A stretch of DNA of 48,410 nucleotides from Thiomicrorhabdus marina. Its GTDB lineage: Bacteria > Pseudomonadota > Gammaproteobacteria > Thiomicrospirales > Thiomicrospiraceae. The position numbers and the translations under genes are program-made. Numbering within the stretch: the stretch's first letter is position 1; the number at the start of each line of letters is the position of its first letter. Below are positions 35,530-44,194 of this stretch, one piece after another. Location of the stretch: positions 1 to 48,410 of the forward strand of contig NZ_JAGETV010000018.1 in NCBI RefSeq assembly GCF_017571465.1, in the 5' to 3' direction. The notes beneath the pieces were generated by a model. That model ran no database searches. It was not told where the DNA came from and worked only from the letters and a program-made list of their open reading frames with translations.

Positions 35530-35699
35530 CTAAGGAGAGCTTTGTACGGGATAGTTTCACAAGTAAAAATGGTTAAAATTCCCCTAAATTGTGTTGGAAA
35601 AATTGCCAATAGCTAGCTATTAGCTGCATTTTCCGCCTTATTCAGTCAAATTTTCCTTCATTTTTCATTCGCGACCTACTCGTACAAAGCTTTCCTAAG
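35530..35699. mobile_element. MITE-like palindromic element
   Basis: Terminal inverted repeats of about 25 bp: CTAAGGAGAGCTTTGTACGG (start of left arm, 35530-35554), and on the other strand CTTAGGAAAGCTTTGTACGA (from right arm, 35676-35699), with about four mismatches. Internally AATAGCTAGCTATT is a perfect palindrome flanked by GGAAAA and TTTTCC. No open frame, 170 bp. Looks like a non-autonomous insertion or a large hairpin. No clear target duplication seen. Confidence 0.55.
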
Positions 35700-35778
35700 T
35701 TTTTGATTGTCCGGTAATTCTAGCGGCTTTTTGTTAGAATTTGCGCCAGTTTTCGCTTTAAAGAAATTAGGAGTCGAT

Positions 35779-37356
35779 ATGAATCCAAGTCAGCCGTTTG
35801 ATTGGCGAACTTATAAAAATGACACCTTGTCGGGCATCACGGTTGCCTTGGCGTTGGTGCCGGAAGCTGTGGCTTTCGCTTTTGTTGCCGGTGTTCACCC
35901 GCTGGTTGGTCTGTATGCCGCGATTATCGTCGGTATGATTACTGCCGTGTTTGGCGGTCGTCCGGGGATGATTACTGCTGCGGCCGGTTCGCTGGCCGTG
36001 GTGATGATGCATTTGGTTATGGAGCATAGTGCAGCTTATCTATTCTTGGCAGTCATTATGATGGGAGCCTTCCAGATTATTATCGGCATAATGAAATGGG
36101 GACGTTTTATCCGCATGGTGCCGAGTTCGGTGATGCTCGGTTTTGTGAACGGTCTGGCATTGATTATCCTTGTCGCGCAGTTCACGCAGTTTAAGGATAC
36201 CGACGGTGAATGGCTAAGCGGCAATGCAATGAATATGATGGTTGCCATTATTGCGGTGACTTTGGCAATTATTTATCTGCTGCCTAAACTGACTAAGGCG
36301 GTTCCATCGGCCTTGGCGGCAATCGTCTTGGTTTCGATTGCGGTCGTGATGTTCGATATCAATGCGGTGACGGTCGGAGATCGTGCGGCGGTTTCCGGTA
36401 CGCTTGAATCATTAATCTACGGTGACGGTCAAGAGGGCGGTTTCCAAGGTCTAAGCTGGTTTACCACTTTACCGGAAGGTTTTTGGTCGCTTGAAACTTT
36501 ATGGATTGTGTTGCCTTATGCGATTATTCTGACGATTATTGGTTCGACCGAATCGCTCTTAACGATGACGTTAATTGATGACATTACTGAAACCCGTGGT
36601 AAAGCCAATAAAGAGTGTATCGCGCTTGGTTCGGCAAACTGTGTTGCCGGTTCTTTTGGGACTATGGGTGGTTGTGCCTTGATTGGTCAATCGATGATTA
36701 ATGTTAAGTCTGGCGGTACTGGTCGTTGGTCTGGAATTTCGGCGGCTTTAGGCCTCTTGATTATCGTGCTGATTGCCGCGCCATTTATTGAAATGGTGCC
36801 AATTGGTGCGCTAGTAGGTCTGATGTTCTTCGTGGTCATCGCGACTTTCAACTGGTCGAGCCTACAGATTATGCGCGGTATGACCAAAGCGGATGCGTTT
36901 GTGGTGGTCGTGGTAACTGTTTTGACGGTGATGTTTGACTTGGCAGTAGCGGTTATTGCCGGTGTCATCATTGCAGCGCTGGTGTTCGCATGGCAGCATG
37001 CGCAACGCATTATGGTTCTTTCTTCGGAAGAATCTGTCGATGGAAAACTCATCAAAACCTACAAGCTGCAAGGGCCTTTGTTCTTTGCATCAGCGAAAAA
37101 TTTTATTGACAGTTTTGATCCGAAAAATGATCCAGATTGTGTGCATATCGACTTTATGCATTCGCGTGTCTACGATCATACCGGTGTCGAAGCGGTTGAG
37201 AGTTTAACGCAGAAATACAAAGCGGCTGGCAAGAAATTAACTCTGAAACACCTTAGCCCAGAGTGTCAGACGTTATTGCACAATGCGCGTGATTTGATTG
37301 AAGTGAATGTGTCGGAAGATCCGCACTATCACGTTTCAATGAGCGGCAAAAAATAA
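35779..37356 (+). CDS. SulP-family anion transporter with STAS domain
   Basis: 525 aa from ATG 35779 (TAGGAG 5 nt upstream); the longer frame to 35707 is not supported. An N-terminal transporter domain of 12-14 helices with the SulP pattern DTLSGITVALALVPEAVAFA and VGLYAAIIVGMITAVFGGRPGMI. C-terminal STAS domain (about 420-515: FFASAKNFIDSFDPKNDPD). SulP proteins move sulfate, bicarbonate or other anions with Na+ or H+. In autotrophic relatives some SulP proteins supply bicarbonate, and an exported carbonic anhydrase is encoded 10 kb upstream. Substrate remains open. Confidence 0.9.
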   Translation: MNPSQPFDWRTYKNDTLSGITVALALVPEAVAFAFVAGVHPLVGLYAAIIVGMITAVFGGRPGMITAAAGSLAVVMMHLVMEHSAAYLFLAVIMMGAFQIIIGIMKWGRFIRMVPSSVMLGFVNGLALIILVAQFTQFKDTDGEWLSGNAMNMMVAIIAVTLAIIYLLPKLTKAVPSALAAIVLVSIAVVMFDINAVTVGDRAAVSGTLESLIYGDGQEGGFQGLSWFTTLPEGFWSLETLWIVLPYAIILTIIGSTESLLTMTLIDDITETRGKANKECIALGSANCVAGSFGTMGGCALIGQSMINVKSGGTGRWSGISAALGLLIIVLIAAPFIEMVPIGALVGLMFFVVIATFNWSSLQIMRGMTKADAFVVVVVTVLTVMFDLAVAVIAGVIIAALVFAWQHAQRIMVLSSEESVDGKLIKTYKLQGPLFFASAKNFIDSFDPKNDPDCVHIDFMHSRVYDHTGVEAVESLTQKYKAAGKKLTLKHLSPECQTLLHNARDLIEVNVSEDPHYHVSMSGKK

Positions 37357-37364
37357 TTTTCTGT

Positions 37365-37452
37365 GTGAATTCTTTCACCAACGGTGTTGTAACTCGTTTG
37401 TGTAGCATGCTTAGACCACACTCGTTACGCCTTGTTGGATAAAAGAATTCAC
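37365..37452. repeat. Palindromic repeat unit 1 of a tandem cluster (family A-like)
   Basis: Arms GTGAATTCTTT (37365-37375) and AAAGAATTCAC (37442-37452) enclose CACCAACGGTGTTGTAACTCG...GTGTAGCATGC...CTCGTTACGCCTTGTTGG, a nested imperfect palindrome. Directly follows the SulP gene. First of four related units. Confidence 0.7.
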
Positions 37453-37463
37453 TTTGAAAATGC

Positions 37464-37567
37464 TCTGACTTTTCGATTGGCTTACCAGCGTTGTTAGCAC
37501 TCGCTCGTGTAGCATGCCTACACGTCACTCTTGCTGTCTAGCTGGATAAGCAAATCGCTTTGTCAGA
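37464..37567. repeat. Palindromic repeat unit 2 of the tandem cluster (family A)
   Basis: Arms TCTGACTTTTCGATTGGCTT and AAGCAAATCGCTTTGTCAGA pair, with inner CCAGC/GCTGG and a central hairpin CGTGTA-GCATGCC-TACACG. Core GCGTTGTTAGC...CTCGCTCG...CGTCACTC...GCTGTCTAG matches the family A core seen at 28314-28395. Confidence 0.8.
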
Positions 37568-37569
37568 TT

Positions 37570-37740
37570 GCTATGATTTTTAACTTGTAAAGTGTAACGA
37601 CACGGCACAGTTCACTGCCTAGCTGGACAAGTCAATGAGTTTGTCAGTGACTTTTCTCTCAACTTTGTTTGGCGCTCTTTTGTGTAGCATGCCTACACGT
37701 CGCTTTTGCTACTTAGCAGGGACTGACAATTCGTTTTGTC
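37570..37740. repeat. Palindromic repeat units 3 (partial) and 4 of the tandem cluster
   Basis: 37580-37640 repeats the right half of unit 2 (TGCCTAGCTGGACAAGTCAA, then GAGTTTGTCAG) without its left half. 37632-37740 is a full unit with arms TTGTCAGT/ACTGACAA and the same centre GTGTAGCATGCCTACACGTC. Together with units 1 and 2 this fills the 410-bp gap after the SulP gene. Confidence 0.65.
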
Positions 37741-37767
37741 TTATTGTAGATAAGAGATAATAAATGG

Positions 37768-37803
37768 AACCTCGTTGATTTGTTGAGTCAGCGGGGTTTT
37801 TTA
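37768..37803 (+). terminator. Intrinsic terminator after the repeat cluster
   Basis: AACCTCGTTGA and TCAGCGGGGTT form an 11-bp stem with two G-T pairs and a 9-base loop, followed by six T residues. It probably ends transcription that passes from the SulP gene through the repeats. The 80 bp from here to the efflux genes hold their promoter, not resolved. Confidence 0.85.
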
Positions 37804-37885
37804 TTATCCAAAGTCATTGCTAAGCTGAGGATAACTGCTTATTCTGATAGTTTTTAAACGTTTCGCGATAACGGAATATTTTGTG

Positions 37886-38938
37886 ATGAAACACGCTTTT
37901 ACGATTTCGATTGGTTTGCTGTTATTACTGATTGTGTGGATGGCATTAGGTTATCAATCAGCCCCTGAATTAATGCAACAAAAAGAGGAAGAGGTTGCTG
38001 AGGTCAGTGTCGAAACGCGTCAGTCTAATGCTCAGTCTGTAATCAGCTCAATCAAGGCGTACGGCGATTTATTGCCTTTACGCGAAACTCAGGTTCTGGC
38101 TGAAACCTATGGCAAAGTTGAATCCTTGATCAAGCTCGAAGGTGATAGAGTCGAGCAGGAGCAACTATTACTGAAGTTATCGCTTGAAGATCGCGGCGTA
38201 AAGTTAAAGCGTGCGCAGGCGAAAACCCTAGAAGCGAAAAATCGTTATCAAGCGACTAAAAACCTGAAAACCAAAGGCTTTAGTGCCCAACAACAAATTG
38301 ATGAACTATTGGCAGCCTATGAAGCGGCAAAAGCCGAAGAGCAGATTCTGCGGCAGGAAATTGCCCAACTCACTGTGCATGCGCCTTTCTCCGGTGTGAT
38401 TGCCGAGCAGTTAGTGGAAGTCGGTGATTATATTTTTAAAGGCAATCCTTTATTTGAACTCATTGATACACAATCGATGGTTGCCAAAGTTTCGGTTGCG
38501 CAGACCGACTATCCTTTTTTGAAAGCCGGTAATCCGGCACAAGTCCTTTTAGCGACCGGCGAACAACTGACCGGAAAAATCCGTTTTATAGCTCCAAAAG
38601 CAGACGAGAATACTAAAACTTTCAAGGTCGAAATTCTTTTGCAAGGCACCGAAAACCTGCCGAGCGGCATCTCCGTAACCGCGCAGATTCCTAAGGCCCA
38701 AGAACAGGCGCATTTTATCTCCTCAGCGTTACTGACGCTTGACGATCGTGGCGTAATAGGGGTTAAAACCGTTGATGCTGAAAGCCGAGTGCAATTTTAT
38801 CCGGTGCAGATAGTACAAGCTGCGCAGAAGGGAATCTATGTCAGCGGATTGCCGCAACAGGTACAGTTGATTGTTACCGGTCAAGGCTTTGTGCAAACCG
38901 GTCAGAAAGTCATCGTCGCCGAAAAGCAGGAGCACTAA
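37886..38938 (+). CDS. RND efflux periplasmic adaptor (membrane fusion protein)
   Basis: 350 aa from ATG 37886 (a GTG precedes it directly). N-terminal membrane anchor (about 3-20), split lipoyl domain (VLAETYGKVESLIKLEGDRV and LTVHAPFSGVIAEQLVEVGD) around a helical hairpin (about 95-165, AKTLEAKNRYQATKNL), then beta-barrel domain. Links an inner-membrane RND pump to an outer-membrane channel. The pump gene starts 3 bp after its stop. No TolC-like gene is in the window, so the channel is shared or encoded elsewhere. Confidence 0.92.
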   Translation: MKHAFTISIGLLLLLIVWMALGYQSAPELMQQKEEEVAEVSVETRQSNAQSVISSIKAYGDLLPLRETQVLAETYGKVESLIKLEGDRVEQEQLLLKLSLEDRGVKLKRAQAKTLEAKNRYQATKNLKTKGFSAQQQIDELLAAYEAAKAEEQILRQEIAQLTVHAPFSGVIAEQLVEVGDYIFKGNPLFELIDTQSMVAKVSVAQTDYPFLKAGNPAQVLLATGEQLTGKIRFIAPKADENTKTFKVEILLQGTENLPSGISVTAQIPKAQEQAHFISSALLTLDDRGVIGVKTVDAESRVQFYPVQIVQAAQKGIYVSGLPQQVQLIVTGQGFVQTGQKVIVAEKQEH

Positions 38939-38941
38939 TTC

Positions 38942-41900
38942 ATGCAGATGATTGATGCGGCCTTTAGTCGAAGTCGGGTAGTGGTGCTCGGTTTTTTGAT
39001 GTTGATTATCGCTGGCGCTATGGCTTATTTTTCAATTGCTAAAGAGTCTTCTCCGGATGTGCCGATTCCGATGTTTTATGTATCGATGGTGCATGATGGC
39101 ATCTCGCCGGAAGATGCTGAACGTTTGTTGATTAAACCGATGGAAAAAGAGCTGCAATCCCTAGAAGGATTAAAAGAGATGAAGTCGGTCGCCGCAGAGA
39201 ATTACGGTTCGATTTTATTGGAATTTTCCGCTGGTGCCGATATTGACCAAGCCTTGTTGGATGTACGTGAAAAAGTCGATTTAGCTAAAAATAACCTACC
39301 GCCGGATACGCTGGAACCGACCGTCAATGAAATCAATGTCGCGTTGTTTCCGGTTATCTCTATTTCCCTTTCGGGCGCCATTCCCGAGCGTGAACTGGTG
39401 CGTCTAGCGCAGAACCTCAAAGATGAGCTAGAAACACTGAGTGGCGTTTTGGAAGTCAAAATCGGCGGTGATCGCGAAGAGATGATGGAAGTTATTATCG
39501 AGCCGGAAACCTTGGAAACTTACCATCTATCGTTTGATGAAGTGGTGTCGTTTTTAAATCGTAATAATCAGTTGGTGCCGGCTGGTGCCATGGATACCGG
39601 CGCGGGACGTATGGTGTTTAAAGTGCCGGGTGTAATTGAGAATATCGCCGATGTTTTGGAGTTACCGATTAAGACCCATCAAGGAACGGTGGTCACTTTT
39701 AAGGATTTAGCTCAGGTGCGTCGAACCTATAAAGACCCGGAAGGGTTTGCGCGCGTGGATGGCGAGCCGGCGTTGGTGCTGGAAGTGACCAAGCGGGTTG
39801 GCGCCAATATTATTGCCACGATTGATGAAGTTAAACAGACGGTGGCGCAGCAACAGCAAAACTGGCCGAAAGTGGTATCGGTTAATTTTATGCAGGACCA
39901 GTCGAAAAGTATCAAGGATTTGCTCGGCGACCTGCAGAACAATGTCGTGACGGCGATTATCTTAGTGATGTTGGTAATTATCGCCGCCTTGGGCGTCAAA
40001 CCGGCGGTACTGGTTGGTCTTGCGATTCCTGGTGCATTTCTTAGCGGCATTCTCGCTCTGCAATGGATGGATTACACCTTAAATATCATCGTGCTTTTTA
40101 GTTTGATTCTCTCGGTCGGTATGTTGGTCGATGGGGCGATTGTCACGGTCGAATTGGCACAACGAAAAATGGCGCAAGGAATGCAGCCAAATGAGGCTTA
40201 TGCGTATGGTGCTAAGCGGATGGCATGGCCGATTATCGCCTCTACAGCGACCACATTAAGTGTATTTTTGCCGCTGATTTTCTGGCCGGGCGTGGTGGGT
40301 GAGTTTATGAAATTCTTGCCGATTACCGTCATTCTCACCTTATTGGCATCGCTGTTTATGGCGTTGGTCTTTATTCCGGTTCTCGGTGCGACGCTTTCTA
40401 AAAATAGCGCTGCTAATAATCAAGAGATAACGATCTCGGAACAAAACGGTATCTGGACAGAGCGTTATATTGGTTTATTAACGCCTTTATTGGCGCACCC
40501 GCGTAAAGTTTTGTTGACTGCTTTACTCTGTATGGTTGCCGCTTATGTGTCTTATGCACAGTTCGGTAAAGGCATGGAGTTTTTTCCAGAAGTTGAGCCG
40601 GATTTTATTCAGGTGCAGGTGCAAGCACGTGGAGATTTGTCGGTGTATGAAAAAGACGAGTTGGTTAAAAAGGTCGAGGCTGCGGTATTGGATATTCCGG
40701 TCTATAAAACGCTGTATTCAAAAACCTACAGCGATGCCAGCCAACTACAGAATGTGCCGGTTGATTTAGTGGGAACCATTCAGCTTGAATTGCTCGATTG
40801 GCAGTTACGTCCCTCTGCGGAAGAGGTGATTCAAACCATTCGAGAACGTTTAGCTATTATGCCGGGCATCTTGGCGCAAGTGCGCCAGCAAGAGAATGGC
40901 CCTTCTTCCGGTAAGCCGATTCAGGTCGAGCTAGCCGGTAGTGATTATGCTGAAATTCAAAGCGGAATTGCCGAAATTCGCCAGAGGATGAATCAAATTG
41001 GCGGTTTTGTCGATATTGAAGATTCGCGTCCCATTGTGGGGATTGAGTGGAATTTAAAGGTTAATCGTGAACAGGCGGCGCGTTATCAGGTCGATATTAC
41101 GACATTGGGCAATACCGTACAGATGCTGACTTCCGGTCTTAAAATCGCCTCTTACCAACCGGATGATTCCGAGGAAGAGTTGGATATTCGGCTGCGTTTT
41201 CCCGAATCGGAGCGCAATTTGGAACAGATGATGAATCTTAAAGTGCCGACCGCTTATGGCCCGGTTCCCTTGTCGAATTTTGCGGAATTCCAGCCGCAGC
41301 AGAAAACCACAAAATTGGATCGAGTAAACGGGAGCCGAGTAATGAGTGTACAAGCCGATGTTATGCCGGGGATACAAGTTGATCAACAACTTAATATTCT
41401 AAAGAAATCCTTACAAGACAACCCATTAAAAGCACTTGTTAAAGTACATTATAAAGGTCAGGATGAAGACCAACGCGAGGCGGGAGCTTTCTTGACCAAG
41501 GCGTTTGTGGCAGCGATTTTTTTAATGATTTTGATTCTATTGACGCAGTTTAATAGCTTCTATCAAGCTGGCGTCATTTTGACCTCGATTGTGTTTTCTA
41601 CGGCCGGCGTTTTACTCGGTTTATTAGTCACTCAAAATCCTTTTGGGGTAGTCATGGTCGGTATCGGTATTATCGCCTTGGCCGGTATTGTCGTGAACAA
41701 TAATATTGTGCTGATAGACACTTATAACCAATATCGAAATGAAGGCGTTGAGCAAATTGCTGCTATTCAGCGCACCTTATCGCAACGTTTGCGACCGGTT
41801 CTGCTGACCACCATTACCACTATTCTCGGTTTGATGCCGATGGTTTTAGCTTTGAATATCGATATTATCGGACAAAATATCACGGTTGGCGCGCCGTCTT

Positions 41901-42004
41901 CGCAATGGTGGGTGCAGTTATCGAGTGCGATTGTTGGCGGTTTGACCTTTTCAACGTTACTAACTTTAATTGTCACGCCTTGTTTATTGGCGTGGAAAAA
42001 GTAA
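38942..42004 (+). CDS. RND efflux pump, HAE-1-like
   Basis: 1020 aa, about AcrB size. Twelve helices with two large periplasmic loops: helix 1 VLGFLMLIIAGAMAYFSIA, helices 2-6 about 335-480, helices 8-12 about 845-1018. The proton-relay positions differ from AcrB: helix 4 reads LVDGAIVTVEL (one Asp where AcrB has two) and helix 10 reads GIVVNNNIVLID (Asn where AcrB has Lys). Substrates could be drugs, solvents or metals; not deducible. Forms a tight operon with the adaptor upstream and probably the [2Fe-2S] gene downstream. Confidence 0.92.
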   Translation: MQMIDAAFSRSRVVVLGFLMLIIAGAMAYFSIAKESSPDVPIPMFYVSMVHDGISPEDAERLLIKPMEKELQSLEGLKEMKSVAAENYGSILLEFSAGADIDQALLDVREKVDLAKNNLPPDTLEPTVNEINVALFPVISISLSGAIPERELVRLAQNLKDELETLSGVLEVKIGGDREEMMEVIIEPETLETYHLSFDEVVSFLNRNNQLVPAGAMDTGAGRMVFKVPGVIENIADVLELPIKTHQGTVVTFKDLAQVRRTYKDPEGFARVDGEPALVLEVTKRVGANIIATIDEVKQTVAQQQQNWPKVVSVNFMQDQSKSIKDLLGDLQNNVVTAIILVMLVIIAALGVKPAVLVGLAIPGAFLSGILALQWMDYTLNIIVLFSLILSVGMLVDGAIVTVELAQRKMAQGMQPNEAYAYGAKRMAWPIIASTATTLSVFLPLIFWPGVVGEFMKFLPITVILTLLASLFMALVFIPVLGATLSKNSAANNQEITISEQNGIWTERYIGLLTPLLAHPRKVLLTALLCMVAAYVSYAQFGKGMEFFPEVEPDFIQVQVQARGDLSVYEKDELVKKVEAAVLDIPVYKTLYSKTYSDASQLQNVPVDLVGTIQLELLDWQLRPSAEEVIQTIRERLAIMPGILAQVRQQENGPSSGKPIQVELAGSDYAEIQSGIAEIRQRMNQIGGFVDIEDSRPIVGIEWNLKVNREQAARYQVDITTLGNTVQMLTSGLKIASYQPDDSEEELDIRLRFPESERNLEQMMNLKVPTAYGPVPLSNFAEFQPQQKTTKLDRVNGSRVMSVQADVMPGIQVDQQLNILKKSLQDNPLKALVKVHYKGQDEDQREAGAFLTKAFVAAIFLMILILLTQFNSFYQAGVILTSIVFSTAGVLLGLLVTQNPFGVVMVGIGIIALAGIVVNNNIVLIDTYNQYRNEGVEQIAAIQRTLSQRLRPVLLTTITTILGLMPMVLALNIDIIGQNITVGAPSSQWWVQLSSAIVGGLTFSTLLTLIVTPCLLAWKK

Positions 42005-42013
42005 CGGTAAATT

Positions 42014-42289
42014 ATGAATATGCATCTTTGCCAAAAAAACTATGTGCAACTTTTGATTGAAGAAAACCCATTGATTTGTACTTGTCATCACCGTTATCTG
42101 AATGAAATTCTAGCAGTCTTACCCCATCATACTAATGAAGACAGTGAGGCGACGGTTAAATTGGTTCAGCAATTGACCGGTGCCTCGACCGGTTGCGGCA
42201 GCTGTCTAGCGAAAGTGGAAGGGATAGTGCAGTGCTATCAAGCTAAGCCGGAGATATTTACTAAGGATGAGTCAGTAACAACAAAATGA
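42014..42289 (+). CDS. BFD-like [2Fe-2S]-binding protein
   Basis: 91 aa. Four cysteines Cys22, Cys24, Cys61 and Cys64 in the pattern CTC-x36-CGSC match the bacterioferritin-associated ferredoxin (Fer2_BFD) domain, which here lies at residues 18-70. Bfd-type proteins deliver electrons for iron release or serve as [2Fe-2S] modules. It starts 10 nt after the RND pump stop, so it is probably cotranscribed with it, which is an unexpected partner. The Mn/Fe importer operon lies just downstream on the other strand. Confidence 0.75.
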   Translation: MNMHLCQKNYVQLLIEENPLICTCHHRYLNEILAVLPHHTNEDSEATVKLVQQLTGASTGCGSCLAKVEGIVQCYQAKPEIFTKDESVTTK

Positions 42290-42299
42290 CGGTGCTGAA

Positions 42300-42545
42300 T
42301 TTGGTCATTGCGAGGGCTTTAGCCCGTGGCAATCTAGAGAGGCAGAGTGGTGTTATTGCGAAAGCTTTAAAAGATTACTTCGTCGCTCCGCTCCTCGTAA
42401 TGACGGGGTAGGATTTTGTCATTGCACGGGGTTTGCATTGACGTCGCTGGATTTGGTCGTCACATGGACTTTGCAATGGCGGCGCTGGATTTTGTCATTT
42501 CTAGGGCTTAGGCCTTTAGCCCGAGGCAATCTCCCAAGGCAGAGC
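42300..42545. repeat. Repeat family B: GTCATTGCGAGG-type palindromes
   Basis: 42304-42405: TCATTGCGAGGGCTTTAGCC, GTGGCAATCT and, in inverted orientation, AAGATTACTTCGTCGCTCCG and CTCCTCGTAATGACG. It forms a long hairpin of the kind widespread in bacterial genomes. 42417-42545 holds further TTTGTCATT starts and a second GGGCTTAGGCCTTTAGCCCG, GAGGCAATCTCCC copy. Fills the gap between the [2Fe-2S] gene and the convergent regulator gene. Confidence 0.75.
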
Positions 42546-42551
42546 GATTGC

Positions 42552-43265
42552 TTAGTGATTAATGCTATCTGTGTTATCTTCGACAAACAGCGCCAATGCC
42601 ATACGGTAATCAAGCGCATGAAAGTGTTGGTCATCGACTTCGATTAATAGCGGGCCGTTAAACGGCGCTTGGTTTTTAATCACAATCTTGGCACCGATAT
42701 GCATGCCGATAGAAGCCAGATAGCGCAGCTCTTCCGGTGACCGGTTTTTGATTCGTTCCAGCATGACCGGAGTGTCCAATTTAACTTCAGCCAGCGAGGT
42801 TAGGTTTTTACGTTCGATGGTACCGTCGATATTGGGAATTGGCGAGCCGTGCGGATCGTGTGTTGGTTGCCCTAAATCGTTCCACATTCTTTCTACTAGT
42901 TTATCAGACAGGAAATGTTCCAGCGTTTCGGCTTCTTCATCAACTTCATCCCAAGAATAGCCAAGCCTTTCCACTAGATAGCTTTCTAAAACACGGTGAT
43001 TGCGAATCATTTTCATGGCAATACTTCGGCCGGAGTCATTTAAGGTCACACCATAGTAAGGTTCATATTGGATATAACCTTCATCCGCCAATTTTTTCAG
43101 CATATTGGTGACCGATGCTTGTGAAATCGACATACGCTCTGCCAATTCTTTAGTTTGCACGCCCTTGTCGGTCGGTTCCGGTTTTTCCAGTTTATAAATC
43201 GCTTTTAAATAATCTTCCCAAGCGCGGGATGGTGCGTTTTTGGTTGAGTTTTTACGTGTACGCAT
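42552..43265 (-). CDS. mntR: DtxR/MntR-family metal-dependent regulator
   Basis: 237 aa from ATG 43265 (a TTG at 43274 overlaps the upstream stop). N-terminal winged helix (about 15-75: SRAWEDYLKAIYKLE, LAERMSISQASVTNMLKKLA), dimerisation/metal domain with EVDEEAETLEHFLS and DPHGSPIP, and a C-terminal FeoA/SH3-like domain (about 155-237). Binds Mn(II) or Fe(II) and represses importer genes. It ends the importer operon, an autoregulatory setting. Mn or Fe choice cannot be settled here. Confidence 0.9.
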   Translation of the reverse strand: MRTRKNSTKNAPSRAWEDYLKAIYKLEKPEPTDKGVQTKELAERMSISQASVTNMLKKLADEGYIQYEPYYGVTLNDSGRSIAMKMIRNHRVLESYLVERLGYSWDEVDEEAETLEHFLSDKLVERMWNDLGQPTHDPHGSPIPNIDGTIERKNLTSLAEVKLDTPVMLERIKNRSPEELRYLASIGMHIGAKIVIKNQAPFNGPLLIEVDDQHFHALDYRMALALFVEDNTDSINH

Positions 43266-43270
43266 CTTAA

Positions 43271-44194
43271 TCAAGCCTGCTCAGTATTAAGTTGTTGTAG
43301 GTAGTGGCGTTTCTGTTGAACTTTACGGATTTGCATAATGAGTAAGGTAACTATCATCAACAGTCCGGCACTGACCGCGATCGAAGCCGCGATTGAGCTA
43401 TTTAGCCAGTAAGAAAGGGCGTAGCCAATCCAAACCGAGAGTTGCGAGTAGAGCACAGCCAACCATAACATTGACTTCAAAGATTTAGCCAGTAGATAGG
43501 CGCTTGCCGCTGGGATAATCAGTAACGCGACCACCAGAATCGCACCAACCGCATCGAAAGAAGCGACCGTCGTCATCGACACCAACGTCATTAAAAAGTA
43601 ATGCCAGAATGGAATACTGATGCCGAGCGATAGTGCTAGACTTGGGTGGAATGTCACGGTTTTTAGACGTTCAAAGCCAAGCGTAATACTGATCAACACG
43701 ATTAGGAATACGATAAGAATTAGCCAGAATGCGCGCGGACCTATGTCTGTCCCGGTTTCCATATCGCCCCAAATAATAGTATCGAATGGCACAAAAGCGA
43801 TTTCACCGTACAGCACGCACTCTTGGTCTAAATCGATTTGTCCGGTATACAGCGACACTAAAATCACGCCGATGGAAAATAATAGAGTGAAAACGATGCC
43901 GATACTGGCATCGCTTTGCAGGCGACTGACTTTATGTAGGCTTTCCGAGAGCCAAGCGGTGATTAAGCCGATAGTAACCGCGCCTAATAGCATTACCCAA
44001 AGTGAATTGCTGCCGGAAATCAGGTAGGCGAGGACAATCCCGAGCAATACTGAATGCGAAATCGCGTCGCCCATGAGTGCTTGGCGCCGCAGAATCAGAA
44101 AGACGCCGACCATTGCACAGGAGGCGGCAACCAAACTGGCGGTCGCCAGAATCCAGATATCGAGTAGCCAATCGGCAAGATCGAAGGAACTCAT
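43271..44194 (-). CDS. Metal ABC transporter permease (Mn/Fe/Zn type)
   Basis: 307 aa, eight or nine helices, ABC-3 family. GVFLILRRQALMGDAISHSVLLG is the family signature near the N-terminus. Inner-membrane permease of the cluster 9 (ZnuB/MntB/SitD) importer. Its start overlaps the end of the permease-regulator fusion gene by 4 bp. The operon has two permeases, as in SitCD/TroCD systems. Confidence 0.92.
   Translation of the reverse strand: MSSFDLADWLLDIWILATASLVAASCAMVGVFLILRRQALMGDAISHSVLLGIVLAYLISGSNSLWVMLLGAVTIGLITAWLSESLHKVSRLQSDASIGIVFTLLFSIGVILVSLYTGQIDLDQECVLYGEIAFVPFDTIIWGDMETGTDIGPRAFWLILIVFLIVLISITLGFERLKTVTFHPSLALSLGISIPFWHYFLMTLVSMTTVASFDAVGAILVVALLIIPAASAYLLAKSLKSMLWLAVLYSQLSVWIGYALSYWLNSSIAASIAVSAGLLMIVTLLIMQIRKVQQKRHYLQQLNTEQA

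Noticed and set aside
36687-37055. 122-aa antisense frame inside the SulP gene
   Set aside because: Low-complexity Thr/Ile/Ala composition typical of the reverse frame of a membrane protein; no ribosome site.
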